A stretch of 64,000 nucleotides of DNA from Hydractinia symbiolongicarpus (Eukaryota; Cnidaria; Hydrozoa; Anthoathecata; Hydractiniidae), in contig NC_079880.1 of NCBI RefSeq assembly GCF_029227915.1, positions 21,888,501-21,952,500 of the forward strand. Reading direction: 5' to 3'. This document shows positions 31,489-44,339 of this stretch, piece by piece. Position 1 is the stretch's first letter, and the number at the start of each line of letters is the position of its first letter. The notes under the pieces were generated by a model. That model did no database searches. It saw nothing but the letters and a program-made list of their open reading frames with translations, and had not been told where the DNA came from. The translations under genes and the position numbers were made by a program.

Positions 31489-31815
31489 TTTGTCCTGTTG
31501 ACCTTGACTTCCTTCTCTTTTCTGCGAAGCATAGGGAAAAAACTCTTCTTGAGTTATTCTAGGGTAATTTGAATCATCAATTGACCACTTTGCCGATAAC
31601 TGAGGAATAGATGTTGGATCCAAGCTACAAGGAAACTTATACAAGCGAGTAGCTTTTTCCTGAAGCCTTCTAACTAGCTTAGGATATCGTACAAACTTGT
31701 GTATTTTTTGAATGAGTTCTTCTTTCGTGCCTGTCGTACTTAAACCAACATCCTTAAACCATTTCATAGCTTCATTTTTGCTTAAAGCATATATATTCCT
31801 GCCATATATTTCCAT
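31489..31815 (-). pseudogene. SAP-domain 5' exon of the split SAP-SWIM-YqaJ gene
   Basis: The first in-frame ATG on the minus strand is at 31815; the open frame reaches back to 31875 without ATG. It encodes ALSKNEAMKWFKDVGLSTTG with KEELIQKIHKFV, a SAP motif (helix-turn-helix that binds AT-rich DNA). It continues with YKFPCSLDPTSIPQLSAKW and YPRITQEEFFPYASQKREGS, then stops matching the family exactly at the inverted repeat (QGQQDK at the edge). The continuation lies at 17074 leftwards. It is therefore the N-terminus of the same protein as 15437-17074, separated by the insertion; whether an intact message was ever spliced around the element is unknown, but it seems unlikely. Confidence 0.75.
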
Positions 31816-32440
31816 ATTGGAGTAGAAGGCGAAAGCGAAAGCTATTGCAAGGTAGCCATCTTGTTTTTTTCCCACACGGGACTTAGTTAGATCGTATAGG
31901 CGGAAATTTGAATGTACCTAATACTATAAGAATAATTATATTTCAAGAGAGATGCACACCTCTAAACCTTTATTTCAGAGAATGAATGTCCTAAATATAC
32001 CATATAAATATATTCCAGACGCTTTGTTTTATGTTCAGACCAAGGGTGTTACCACAACTAGAACAGCTGGTCAATGTTGCACACCATTTAAGAAAACAAA
32101 ATAATCCATTCAATTTGCTATTTCATACTGAGATCCGTATACTTGAAATAAATTCTACAAGCAACAAATATCAATCGCAAATGAAACTTACTCTTTCAAA
32201 ACATTCCAATCAAAAGCTAAAAGGTTAATTTTACTAGATCTGCAGGCAGTTATGTTTTTTTTTTTAATTTTACTGTTTGCACTTACTCTGATATACTTAC
32301 AGATATTATAGATATATAATTACATATTATTTATAACACGACGTGAAATATATATGTAATTTCAGCTTGACATGCAAATATAACTTATAAAATTTTATTT
32401 ATTTACTTTATTTTTATTTATTTTATATATTTCTACGTGG
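31816..32440. other. 5' flank of the SAP gene, no clear gene
   Basis: AT-rich sequence with short frames only. It may contain the promoter of the minus-strand SAP-SWIM-YqaJ gene; I see no distinctive site. Confidence 0.4.
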
Positions 32441-33130
32441 GCATTTAGTGGGTTATATACGGCGAACCCTGCTACAATAGACGGCTTAATACCACCAACG
32501 AAGGCTATATACCGCAAACGACGGCTATATACCACCATATTAACGGTTAATTGATAGCAACATGTAGCAGCTATAATTTAATTAAATTACCACGTCTGTA
32601 ATAGAAATTAAAATCTAGCAAAAATGTAAACACATTGGACTTTTGCTGCAAGAGACTTTTAAACCTTTGTTAGCTTCTCCGCCATAAAAGAAGATAAATT
32701 TTAAGTTAATCTGTGTATTCGCTTAGGGATGAATAGTCATTTATATGTATACCCTGCCATAGCAAAATCCATTAGCAAGGTGTCTATCTCAAACCTCGCA
32801 ATGAAATTCTAAATTGTTTGCTAACTAGGTAAAGATAACTCGCTCATCAACAAGAACTACCTATTAAAAACAAATGCACACAGCGTTTTTGTTTGTAATA
32901 TTTTAAGCCAGACTTTTATTTAAACGTTGGCGTTTACATATTAAAAAAACTGATCCCTATGTTTAAAGTTAAATGTTACACCTAAGAAATTTTTAGACCA
33001 ATTCTTAACTGTTAATCATAAGTACGAAATATCGTCTTAACTTACCAACGCTAAATTCTCTTGCTTCAAATTCTTCACATATTTCCGAAGCCTTTACATT
33101 TGAAACCGTATAATGATCGGTAATGATACT
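32441..33130. other. AT-rich stretch with ctatataccaccat motifs
   Basis: The motif ctatataccac/gca recurs at about 32485-32540, and a longer version (tatataccaccatatt, then acggttaatt) reappears at 33222 and 38225 inside the macro-repeats. This suggests old related repeats. No gene is seen. Confidence 0.45.
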
Positions 33131-33639
33131 GTGTTTTACAACAACTAAAACCGCCAAATTGTTTAACAATCAGCTGCTAATTCAAAATGGCTTATCTCCA
33201 ATTTTCTCCAGTTATATACCACCATATTTACGGTAATTAGTAGTAACAGTAGTAACACTTAAAACTAATTTAACAAGAAACTTTTGCGAGCCAAAAAATA
33301 ACCCGATTGAGAAATAACTTTCGCAAATGAATAAGGATGAAAGTGATATAAGGCAAATTTGGTTATTAGTAAAATAAATTTTGCGAGAATTAACTTTTGT
33401 GAATAGCCTTTTTCAACATATTTAAAGGGCATAAACTTTCACGATTCTTTTCAAAAAATTTCGCGGGACCAGGCCGAAAGGGATCCTGTATGTAATGTAG
33501 CTGTTGTGCACAGTCCCATGTGTAATGAGCTGTTCAATTAAAAGAACATGGCTGACTTAACGCATTGGGGTCATATTGTGGATAATTTTTAAATCTTCCT
33601 CTGCCTGCCTACATTGCTGCTTATAATAATCAAGCTCTT

Positions 33640-34346
33640 CTTAGGTTTTTCAGGTGGTCAATTTGCTCCTTAAGAAGATTTGGATTTTGCTGCTCGGATT
33701 TATTAATGCTGCAAAAAAAGACATTATTATTTGATTGACAAGTCTCACATTTTCTGTTAGTAGTTTGGCAACTACTACCCATGGGATGACCTCTACTATT
33801 TTATACTTTCTCTGTAGTAGTGTCATATATTTTTTTGGTATGTGATGATAGAATTAATGAAATTGATTCATCCCTGTAACATGGTATCCGACCAAGCAAA
33901 AGAACAGCATGCTTTTCTACATAATTTTTAATAAACCTTTGTACATGGCAATTAGTTTCGTATGTATGAGCATTAGATGGGAGCCTATTGTTATTACCAT
34001 GTTTTTTTGGTTTTGCACCCTCCTCGTCAAAATTTTTACGACCAAAAGTTTGCAAGGATATATCAAGTAAGAAAAGGAATGTCTTTCTGCAAATTTTACG
34101 CCCATACATTAGAAAATTTATATGGCCTGAAATTGTAGATAGAAATTTTGGCAGCCTAGGAATTTGTAAAAAACTTAGTACAAACATGTCCTTTTCTTCC
34201 CCTGATAACTCAGCTACAGAATTTCTAGAACACTCTGCCTCTTCTCTAGTGAAAAGCTTAACACAATTGGAACTCCCGTTTCCCAGGTTACACCCGCACC
34301 CCTTCGCTAAAAATTCACTTATTGTACTTAACTCTGCGGTTTCCAT
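33640..34346 (-). pseudogene. Relic of an unnamed cysteine-containing cnidarian-type gene, unit 1
   Basis: The minus ATG is at 34346 (the frame extends to 34400 without ATG). It encodes SEFLAKGCGCNLGNGSSNCV, YGRKICRKTFLFLLDISLQT, KPKKHGNNNRLPSNAH and LLGRIPCYRDESISLILSS. I recall this layout (CGC...C, KICKKTFLF, K.HGN..R.P.., LPGR.P..RD) from numerous fish and cnidarian transposon-linked proteins of unknown function. TAA at 33801 breaks it, yet the same frame continues with a CETC segment to about 33640. It is divergent from the plus-strand gene starting near 34485/34717. Confidence 0.5.
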
Positions 34347-34716
34347 ATGTTCATATTTCTCATAAGTAGTAGCTGGTGTTTTTAATGAAACAAGCAACAA
34401 ACTTCAAGCGCTCAAATTTCCCTCGCAGGTAGCCGGCGGCATTGACATTGTAATTTGTAGGCTTAACCATGTGACATACGTAATATGTTTAAACTCTCTA
34501 AGACAAAAGTTCGGTTTTTCTTAACTGCAACTTCTGAGGACCGTTCATCAACTGGTCAAAGTAATCGAAATAATGATGCAGTATTCCATTTTGCCCCTAG
34601 CTACCCAACTGCCAACATTTGTATTTGCGCAACAAGACACGAAAATGGCGGAATTTTGTCCAGATAAAACAAGTCAAAACACGGTGAACAAAAAATATAT
34701 TCTTGTTTTTTTTTAG

Positions 34717-36641
34717 TGTGATAACTCAACAGCAATTGTTAAAACGGTTTTATTGGACAAGCTGGGGAGTGACATCGCAGAAGGGGAACGTTGCAGATAT
34801 AGATACCGAAGCCAGATCTACACGGTTAAAGTTTTAGCGATGAAGGGTAAGTTAACAAAGGAGACGAATTAAAAATTCCAACCTTGTCCCGGGGCCTTGT
34901 TAGGTTTTTTATATTTGAACGGCCTGACTATAAAAATCCTAGCAAGTTCTGGGGACGAGGTTAACAAAGTTGAAATTTGAAACTTTGAAGGTAATTTTTA
35001 TTGCACAGATAACAAAAAGCAATTAGATGAGTGGGAGGAAAACTGCCAGGAGAACGAAGATTGGGAACTTTCTGATACAGAACACAAGGTAATGTCGTAG
35101 CTCATAAATATGCGAGACATCCTGTTCCGATATACTAGTTTCCTAGGTTTGTAGGAGCAAATTGAATAGATAAAAATGTGACAACTAATTTTAACATAAA
35201 TAAACTAGGCACCTAATGTGACGCATCAATGATGTTACAAACAAAGGTTCTTAGGCTTGAAGGAGTTAACCATGGATACGCGAGACAACCAATTTTAACC
35301 GAATGTTCTTATAAACAAGTTTCTTAGGTCCAGCATGTAGATAAACGAGGCAACCGATTCCGGCCCTATTGTTCTGAAAAACCAGGTTCTTAGGTTATTA
35401 GGAGTAACCATGGCTGTAGATAAACAAGACAAACGATTTTAACCTTTGTTCCTTTATTCCTAATGTCTTGGGCTATAAAATCTGGGCAAATATAAACGAG
35501 AGAACCTATTTTAAGCCTCGGAAAACTGTTTCTCATGGGGTTCAAATAGGTTTTATTATTAACCAACTTCTTTTTTAGAATAGTGCAAACAAAGAAGCAA
35601 ATAAAAATGAAGTGAGAACAATTGTTCGCTTTTGAAAAAATTTCTGAGGGCTTTCCCTAATTTTTATTAAAGGATAGTTAGAATTTTAACTGTAAAACAA
35701 AAATATTAAAAAGTTTGATTTTAGAATTTTAGTGAAGATGTAATTTAGGATCACAAAGATTAAGGATGCAAATTTTTATTGTTTAGACGGACGATGGAAT
35801 GATGATGTGGTGCTGGAAAGCTCGCAAGACCAGGACAAAAGCGAGACATTTGCCCTGAACACGGTAAATTTACAAATATACTAAAATACTAACGAAGCTA
35901 GCATAAATAATCTGCGCTTCTAGAATTCTACAATGCTGGAGGAAATTGTACCATGAACCCAAACATTAAAGGTGAGTAAAACAACTTAAACGAACAAAGA
36001 GAATTTATTTATTTTTTACAAAAAGTTTACTTTCAATCTTTAGCCAATTACAAGTATTACAACCTATGAGGGTTTTTTAATTACAAGGGCGGATACACCC
36101 GTCCTAAAAACCCAAGAAAGAGGCACGCAAACGCTTAACAAATGCTGTGAGCAATGGATTGGTGCAAAATCAAAAGAATTTGCAGCAGGCGTTTCAAGAT
36201 AAAAAAGAAATTTATTTGTGAACAGGCAAGCTGCAGAACTTGTTAAAGAACAGGAATTTATATGTCCCGTTCCAGATTACGAAATGCCAACGCTGTCACC
36301 ACTAAAAGATCTTCCTAAATTCAACGAACCTTTTGCAATGGTGGATGAGCCTTATCCAAATACAACCAATCATCCCACAATTGCTGCTACTTCAGCTGCC
36401 CAGAACTCGAGTCAGTTCGCATGACACTTTAGCTAGACAATTTGCACAGTCACTGTGTTCGATAAATGTCCTTGGAGTTACAAGTGTGTTGGCCAATTCA
36501 TTGGATGCAGTCGACTGTGCATTCCAATTAATGAAAGGAATCTTCTCGAAAGAGGAGTTGCTGACATCTTCTCTGTCAGGTAAAAGAGGAAAACTGATGT
36601 TAGAAATGCAAAAACGTTTTAAAAAGAAGAGGCTATTTTAA
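34717..36641 (+). pseudogene. Degenerate multi-exon gene, possibly BEN-like, unit 1
   Basis: Exon-like blocks bordered by AG and GT: 34717-34846 (CDNSTAIVKTVLLDKLGSD, then RCRYRYRSQIYTVKVLAMK), 35009-35088 (KKQLDEWEENCQENEDWELS), 35579-35611, and 35787-35863 (acidic, VVLESSQDQDKSETF). They end in a terminal frame to 36641 with CAFQLMKGIFSKEELLTSS and SGKRGK. The first three phases agree (G|AT, then 0). The terminal part resembles a BEN domain's LF..EEL..S...G block, but this is weak. Here one T is missing in the fourth exon (gatggaatg), and the terminal frame is split near 36424. A possible ATG-bearing first exon lies at 34485. Confidence 0.45.
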
Positions 36642-37500
36642 GTGGTATTACCACCTATCCTCGTATCCTGTAGATACAGTTAAAAATCCATGTCAGGGTC
36701 TAATAAAGCAAATAACACTGCTCACATCACATGTTGATACAGCATTTTAATTAAAAATAAGAACATGCTTACTTCAATACACTGAATATTTATTTTCCAC
36801 AGTAATCCCTTTTTAGCTCTAACAACGGCATGACAAATATTATGATGCAGGAACGTGCTGAAGAATGGTCTTTTTCAGTCTATTTCTTTTTACGGAAACA
36901 TGTTTGAAGCTTTCAATATTACTGAGTGTAGATGGATAACTTCTGATTTACAATTATATAAGTTCGAAAATAAACGAACAACTTAGTTTAACTGGTAAGA
37001 GGGGTATTTTGCTTTGAAATCTGAAACTATAATTTTTGTAAACAGAGAAGTTTTTAGTGTATATATAAATAAAATGTTAAAAATAAATAGATTTAGTTAG
37101 CTAGCTACCTGTTTCGCTTTCCGTCTCCATGTACAACCGCCTGACTCAATGGCAATTCAGAAGAGAGAAAATTCCCAAGCTACCACGTGAAAAACACTCA
37201 GTGAGAATATCTAATTTACAGAACCAGAATTTAAAACTGACCGACAGCACAGATATTTTAATCCCCTTTTCTTTTATTGATTGCTATTGACAAAAACTAT
37301 GAAATTTTATTCCCAACCCCTCCTCCCTGCCAAAAAATAGAAAAAAATAGCAGGAACTTTGGCAAAAATAAAAAGCTACAGTTTTATTATCGAATTTATA
37401 AACAACGTATTTTTTTTCGCAGAAGGATGACTTACCGTGTGCCGTGTGTTACGTCTTTATTAAAGACCACCTTAATAAAATACTAGAAGCTAAACCTTAA
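36642..37500. other. 3' noncoding part of unit 1
   Basis: AT-rich with no recognisable gene. The 69-residue frame at 37277 recurs in units 1-3 only as part of the macro-repeat and shows no domain. Confidence 0.5.
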
Positions 37501-37705
37501 AGTGTTTGTTAAAGTTGGTTAAACTGTTTATTTACAAAAAGAAAAGCGTGGTTACAGAAGCATTTTAGGGTTCTTTAGATGGTATTTTTTTTAAACTTAA
37601 TAAATTTTATTAAAAGGCAAGTCGTCTTAAACGGTCCTGCTTATTTCATTCATAAAGCCACATGCATCAGTAATCTTTTTGATTGTCAGGTAGCCATGTT
37701 AACGT

Positions 37706-37935
37706 CCATTATCATGAGCACTAGTATTGGTAATAAATTGGTATCAGTAATATTGGAAATAATTCTCGATACCTTTGGTATCGAAAACAGATTGGTATTG
37801 ATAATACCAATACAATCATAAGAGAAGTATCGATGATATTATTGCACTACTGATACTTGTAATTTTTGATTACCAATGCTATCGTTATTTCTTTTGTTTT
37901 ATTATCAATACTACCGATAAAAAAATTACCAATAT
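37706..37935. repeat. ggtat/atacc-rich inverted block (unit 1)
   Basis: Dense alternating ggtatt and aatacc motifs (for example ggtatcgaaaacagattggt) could fold into hairpins. The block recurs at about 42745-42960, 48445-48660 and 54230-54460. It could be an AT-rich miniature element, although ends and target duplication are not clear. Confidence 0.5.
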
Positions 37936-38649
37936 TATAGGTTGTTACCGTTTTCCCCAAAACCGTCACAATTAGTAATTTTTTTGTGTACTGTACCATA
38001 TTTCATAATCACATTTAAATATGTTCTTTGCATGCTCCTAATATTCTTTTATACATCCAAGTTTGCAAACTTTCCATCAAGTACCTTTGTGCAAAAAATC
38101 ACCACTTTCTGTTTGGAAAGATTTACATTTTGTTTTACAACAACTAAAACCGCCAAATTGTTTAACAATCAGTTAAAAATTTCCCTGCTAATTCAAAATG
38201 GCTTATCTCCAATTTTTTCCAGTTATATACCACCATATTTACGGTAATTAGTAGTAACAGTAGTAACACTTAACACTAATTTAACAAGAAACTTTTGCGA
38301 GCCAAAAAATAACCCGATTGAGAAATAACCTTCGCAAATGAATAAGGATGAAAGTGATATAAGGCAAATTTGGTTATTAGTAAAATAAATTTTGCGAGAA
38401 TTAACTTTTGTGAATAGCCTTTTTCAACATATTTAAAGGGCATAAACTTTCACGATTCTTTTCAAAAAATTTCGCGGGACCAGGCCGAAAGGGATCCTGT
38501 ATGTAATGTAGCTGTTGTGCACAGTCCCATGTGTAATGAGCTGTTCAATTAAAAGAACATGGCTGACTTAACGCATTGGGGTCATATTGTGGATAATTTT
38601 TAAATCTTCCTCTGCCTGCCTACATTGCTGCTTATAATAATCAAGCTCT

Positions 38650-39357
38650 TCTTAGGTTTTTCAGGTGGTCAATTTGCTCCTTAAGAAGATTTGGATTTTG
38701 CTGCTCGGATTTATTAATGCTGCAAAAAAAGACATTATTATTTGATTGACAAGTCTCACATTTTCTGTTAGTAGTTTGGCAACTACTACCCATGGGATGA
38801 CCTCTACTATTTTATACTTTCTCTGTAGTAGTGTCATATATTTTTTTGGTATGTGATGATAGAATTAATGAAATTGATTCATCCCTGTAACATGGTATCC
38901 GACCAAGCAAAAGAACAGCATGCTTTTCTACATAATTTTTAATAAACCTTTGTACATGGCAATTAGTTTCGTATGTATGAGCATTAGATGGGAGCCTATT
39001 GTTATTACCATGTTTTTTTGGTTTTGCACCCTCCTCGTCAAAATTTTTACGACCAAAAGTTTGCAAGGATATATCAAGTAAGAAAAGGAATGTCTTTCTG
39101 CAAATTTTACGCCCATACATTAGAAAATTTATATGGCCTGAAATTGTAGATAGAAATTTTGGCAGCCTAGGAATTTGTAAAAAACTTAGTACAAACATGT
39201 CCTTTTCTTCCCCTGATAACTCAGCTACAGAATTTCTAGAACACTCTGCCTCTTCTCTAGTGAAAAGCTTAACACAATTGGAACTCCCGTTTCCCAGGTT
39301 ACACCCGCACCCCTTCGCTAAAAATTCACTTATTGTACTTAACTCTGCGGTTTCCAT
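38650..39357 (-). pseudogene. Relic of the unnamed cysteine-containing gene, unit 2
   Basis: This has the same sequence and the same TAA (38812) as the copy at 33640-34346, so the stop predates the duplication. This gene is absent from units 3 to 5. Confidence 0.55.
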
Positions 39358-39727
39358 ATGTTCATATTTCTCATAAGTAGTAGCTGGTGTTTTTAATGAA
39401 ACAAGCAACAAACTTCAAGCGCTCAAATTTCCCTCGCAGGTAGCCGGCGGCATTGACATTGTAATTTGTAGGCTTAACCATGTGACATACGTAATATGTT
39501 TAAACTCTCTAAGACAAAAGTTCGGTTTTTCTTAACTGCAACTTCTGAGGACCGTTCATCAACTGGTCAAAGTAATCGAAATAATGATGCAGTATTCCAT
39601 TTTGCCCCTAGCTACCCAACTGCCAACATTTGTATTTGCGCAACAAGACACGAAAATGGCGGAATTTTGTCCAGATAAAACAAGTCAAAACACGGTGAAC
39701 AAAAAATATATTCTTGTTTTTTTTTAG

Positions 39728-41681
39728 TGTGATAACTCAACAGCAATTGTTAAAACGGTTTTATTGGACAAGCTGGGGAGTGACATCGCAGAAGGGGAAC
39801 GTTGCAGATATAGATACCGAAGCCAGATCTACACGGTTAAAGTTTTAGCGATGAAGGGTAAGTTAACAAAGGAGACGAATTAAAAATTCCAACCTTGTCC
39901 CGGGGCCTTGTTAGGTTTTTTATATTTGAACGGCCTGACTATAAAAATCCTAGCAAGTTCTGGGGACGAGGTTAACAAAGTTGAAATTTGAAACTTTGAA
40001 GGTAATTTTTATTGCACAGATAACAAAAAGCAATTAGATGAGTGGGAGGAAAACTGCCAGGAGAACGAAGATTGGGAACTTTCTGATACAGAACACAAGG
40101 TAATGTCGTAGCTCATAAATATGCGAGACATCCTGTTCCGATTTTTAAAGTTTTTATATACTAGTTTCCTAGGTTTGTAGGAGCAAATTGAATAGATAAA
40201 AATGTGACAACTAATTTTAACATAAATAAACTAGGCACCTAATGTGACGCATCAATGATGTTACAAACAAAGGTTCTTAGGCTTGAAGGAGTTAACCATG
40301 GATACGCGAGACAACCAATTTTAACCGAATGTTCTTATAAACAAGTTTCTTAGGTCCAGCATGTAGATAAACGAGGCAACCGATTCCGGCCCTATTGTTC
40401 TGAAAAACCAGGTTCTTAGGTTATTAGGAGTAACCATGGCTGTAGATAAACAAGACAAACGATTTTAACCTTTGTTCCTTTATTCCTAATGTCTTGGGCT
40501 ATAAAATCTGGGCAAATATAAACGAGAGAACCTATTTTAAGCCTCGGAAAACTGTTTCTCATGGGGTTCAAATAGGTTTTATTATTAACCAACTTCTTTT
40601 TTAGAATAGTGCAAACAAAGAAGCAAATAAAAATGAAGTGAGAACAATTGTTCTTTTGAAAAAAATTCTGAGGGCTTTCCCTAATTTTTATTAAAGGATA
40701 GTTAGAATTTTAACTGTAAAACAAAAATATTAAAAAGTTTGATTTTAGAATTTTAGTGAAGATGTAATTTAGGATCACAAAGATTAAGGATGCAAATTTT
40801 TATTGTTTAGACGGACGATGGTAATGATGATGTGGTGCTGGAAAGCTCGCAAGACCAGGACAAAAGCGAGACATTTGCCCTGAACACGGTACATTTACAA
40901 ATATACTAAAATATTAACAAACCTAGCATAAATAATCTGCGCTTCTAGAATTCTACAATGCTGGAGGAAATTGTACCTTGAACCCAAACATTAAAAGTGA
41001 GTAAAACAACTTAAACGAACAAAGAGAATTTATTTATTTTTTACAAAAATCTTACTTTTAATCTTTAGCCAATTACAAGTATTACAACCTATGAGGGTTT
41101 TTTAATTCAAGGGCTGATACACCTGTCCTAAAAACCCAAGAAAGAGGCACGCAAACGCTTAACAAATGCTGTGAGCAATTGGATTGGTGCAAAATCAAAA
41201 GAATTTGTAGCAGGCGTTACAAGATATAAAAGACTTGGTAACTGCATCAGTAAATTTATTTGTGAACAGGCAAGCTGCAGAACTTGTTAAAGAACAGGAA
41301 TATGTCCTGTTCCAGATTACGAAATGTTAACGCTGTCACCACTAAAAGATCTTCCTAAATTCAACGAACCTTTTGCAATGGTGGATGAGCCTTATCCAAA
41401 TAGAACCAATCATCCCACAATTGCTGCTCCTTCAGCTGCCCAGAACTTGAGTCAGTTCGCATGACACTTTAGCTAGACAATTTGCACAGTCACTGTGTTC
41501 GATAAATGTCCTTGGAGTTACAAGTGTGTTGGCCAATTCATTGGATGCAGTCGACTGTGCATTCCAATTAATGAAAGGAATCTTCTCGAAAGAGGAGTTG
41601 ATGACATCTTCTCTGTCAGGTAAAAGAGGAAAACTGATGTTAGAAATGCAAAAACGTTTTAAAAAGAAGAGGCTATTTTAA
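39728..41681 (+). pseudogene. Degenerate multi-exon gene, possibly BEN-like, unit 2
   Basis: This is like unit 1, but the fourth exon-like block keeps the T (gatggtaatg), leaving it open. The terminal frame has TGA in aacttgagtc where unit 1 reads aactcgagtc, and a 17-bp extra segment (about 41232-41252) relative to unit 1 alters the upstream reading frame. Unit 1 and unit 2 are thus broken in different places as well as in shared ones. Confidence 0.45.
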
Positions 41682-43807
41682 GTGGTTTTACCACCTATCC
41701 TCGTATCCTGTAGATACAGTTAAAAATCCATGTCAGGGTCTAATAAAGCAAATAACTGCTCACATCACATGTTGATACAGCATTTTAATTAAAAATAAGA
41801 ACATGCTTACTTCAATACACTGAATATTTATTTTCCACAGTAATCCCTTTTTAGCTCTAACAACGGCATGACAAATATTGTGATGCAGGAACGTGCTGAA
41901 GAATGGTCTTTTTCAGTCTATTTCTTTCCACGGAAACATGTTTGAAGCTTTCAATATTACTGAGTGTAGATGAATAACTTCTGATTTACAATTATATAGT
42001 TTGAAAATAAACGAACAACTTAGTTTAACTGGTAAGAGGGGTATTTTGCTTTGAAATCTGAAACTATAATTTTTGTAAACAGAGAAGTTTTTAGTGTATA
42101 TATAAATAAAATGTTAAAAAATAAATACATTTAGTTAGCTAGCTACCTGTTTCGTTTTCCGTCTCCATGTGCAACCGCCTGACTCAATGGCAATTCAGAA
42201 GAGAAAAAATTCCCAAGCTACCACGTGAAAAACACTCAGTGAGAATATCTAATTTACAGAACCAGAATTTAAAAATGACCGACAGCACAGATATTTTAAT
42301 CCCCTTTTCTTTTATTGATTGCTATTGACAAAAACTATGAAATTTTATTCCCAACCCCTCCTCCCTGCCAAAAAATAGAAAAAAATAGCAGGAACTTTGG
42401 CAAAAATAAAAAGCTACAGTTTTATTACCGAATTTATAAACAACGTATTTTTTTTCGCAGAAGGATGACTTACCGTGTGCCGTGTGTTACGTCTTTATTA
42501 AAGACCACCTTAATAAAATACTAGAAGCTAAACCTTAAAGTGTTTGTTAAAGTTGGTTAAACTGTTTATTTACAAAAAGAAAAGCGTGGTTACAGAAGCA
42601 TTTTAGGGTTCTTTAGATGGTATTTTTTTTAAACTTAATAAATTTTATTAAAAGGCAAGTCGTCTTAAACGGTCCTGCTTATTTCATTCATAAAGCCACA
42701 TGCATCAGTAATCTTTTTGATTGTCAGGTAGCCATGTTTACGTCCATTATCATGAGCACTAGTATTGGTAATAAATTGGTATCAGTAATATTGGAAATAA
42801 TTCTCGATACCTTTGGTATCGAAAACAGATTGGTATTGATAATACCAATACAATCATAAGAGAAGTATCGATGATATTATTGCACTACTGATACTTGTAA
42901 TTTTTGATTACCAATGCTATCGTTATTTCTTTTGTTTTATTATCAATACTACCGATAGTAATTTTTTTTGTACTGTACCATATTTCATAATCACATTTAA
43001 ATATGTTCTTTGCATGCTCCTAATATTCTTTTATACATCCAAGTTTGCAAACTTTCCATCAAGTACCTTTGTGCAAAAAATCACCACTTTCTGTTTGGAA
43101 AGATTTGCCGATTTTACAGATTTTCATGTGTGGTTCAAAATCTGGAGGATTTAAATGTGGTAGGCTTTCATGATCCTTCTTTTCAAAGTGGTATATTTTC
43201 ATTCTTCAACTTTTGCAATAACTTGTATATTTTCATTCTTCAATTTTTGCAATAACTTAAACAACCCCATATTCTACGTTAACATTGACACTATATACCC
43301 TATGTATTACTTTACTTTACTTCATAAAAGGCTTGGCATTCCAATATCCTTGCTTCAATGTTATTTTGCTACCACAAAGTCTATATAACAACTTCAAAAA
43401 ATTCTTGTATTGTTCTATGTCTTTCTTTTCCATTTTCAATTCTGTTTCAATTCAAGGTTTCTGCTTCACATACGAATATTTAAGATGGCTGACGTGCCTT
43501 GTGTGTGTCAACAACAGGAAATACTGAAAAAAGGCCTAACGAAACTTTTAACTATTAAACTCGTCTACTTTATCATGCTAAATTTTAGTACAAAAACTGA
43601 TTGGTTGAAAATCGAACATAAATAAAAGTTGTTATGACAAGTCACTTTGTCTGAAAATCACGTTTTTATACATAAAAACAAGCAGTCCGTAAAAGGATTA
43701 CGTAATGTTTTTTGAAAAAAACGAGCGAAATGTACATTGTGCATTGATATCAAAAGGATGCAAAAATTTAGCAAATTGAATAGAACTTGATTCGCACTGA
43801 GATGAGT

Positions 43808-44122
43808 TCAATCTCCTTTTCTATTTCTGCATCCATGATTTAACACAAAAAGAAGAAGCTGAAAATAAACAATAGAACACTTCCAGGTCCCTTTAAAACA
43901 CCTTACAGTTGGATGCATGAGCAAAAAGGAATGAAGTTTTGGCCCATGATGCTGTATATCATGATTAACTGGAAGTAATTTTTGCCTTTTTAAAGGTACA
44001 TGCAGAAAGTTGCAAGCGATTAACGATCTTTTCCATAAACTATGGTTAATTCTGAAAAAAAGTGGTAGATAATGTTGTGCCATTGTGCCTGCATGGCTGA
44101 GATGAGCCAGGCATTTAATCAT
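43808..44122 (-). other. Unidentified 104-residue frame, unit 2
   Basis: This open minus-strand frame also stays open in unit 4 (55351-55665) but is interrupted in unit 3. It is rich in His, Leu and Cys with no domain I can name. Its conservation may only reflect the recent duplication. Confidence 0.25.
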
Positions 44123-44339
44123 GTTGCGGCTGCTTTATATCGCATTGAAGCTGTTGTCGGAATTGGACTTACAAATACAGCTTGTACAATCCCTGCTACG
44201 AGTGGCTTCTAAACAGAAAGCAAGTAGCTCCAACTAAAATTAAAGACTTGAATTTTTAGCGGAGTTAACTTTTCAGACAGAGGAAAGAAAAAGTGCTCCT
44301 TAGTATCCACACCTAAAAAGAACTTTGATTTGCTTTAAC

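Larger units (their letters stand above)
33131..38135 (+). repeat. Macro-repeat unit 1
   Basis: About 5.0 kb that matches unit 2 almost base for base. It contains a minus-strand relic (33640-34346), a divergent plus-strand multi-exon relic (34717-36641) and an AT-rich tail with ggtat/atacc inversions. It differs from unit 2 by a 14-bp gap near 33172 and one T missing at about 35797. It joins unit 2 at a tttgttttacaac boundary. Confidence 0.9.

Noticed and set aside
34485-34667. 60-residue frame as first exon of the BEN-like gene
   Set aside because: Position fits, but there is no donor site in a matching phase and no conserved motif, so I mention it only as a possibility in the gene entry.
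43010-43625. Phe/Cys/Leu-rich plus-strand frames in the macro-repeat (also in units 3 and 4)
   Set aside because: They are translations of AT-rich, T-rich sequence, overlap in three frames and contain a tandem tttgcaataacttgtatatt duplication; no domain is visible.
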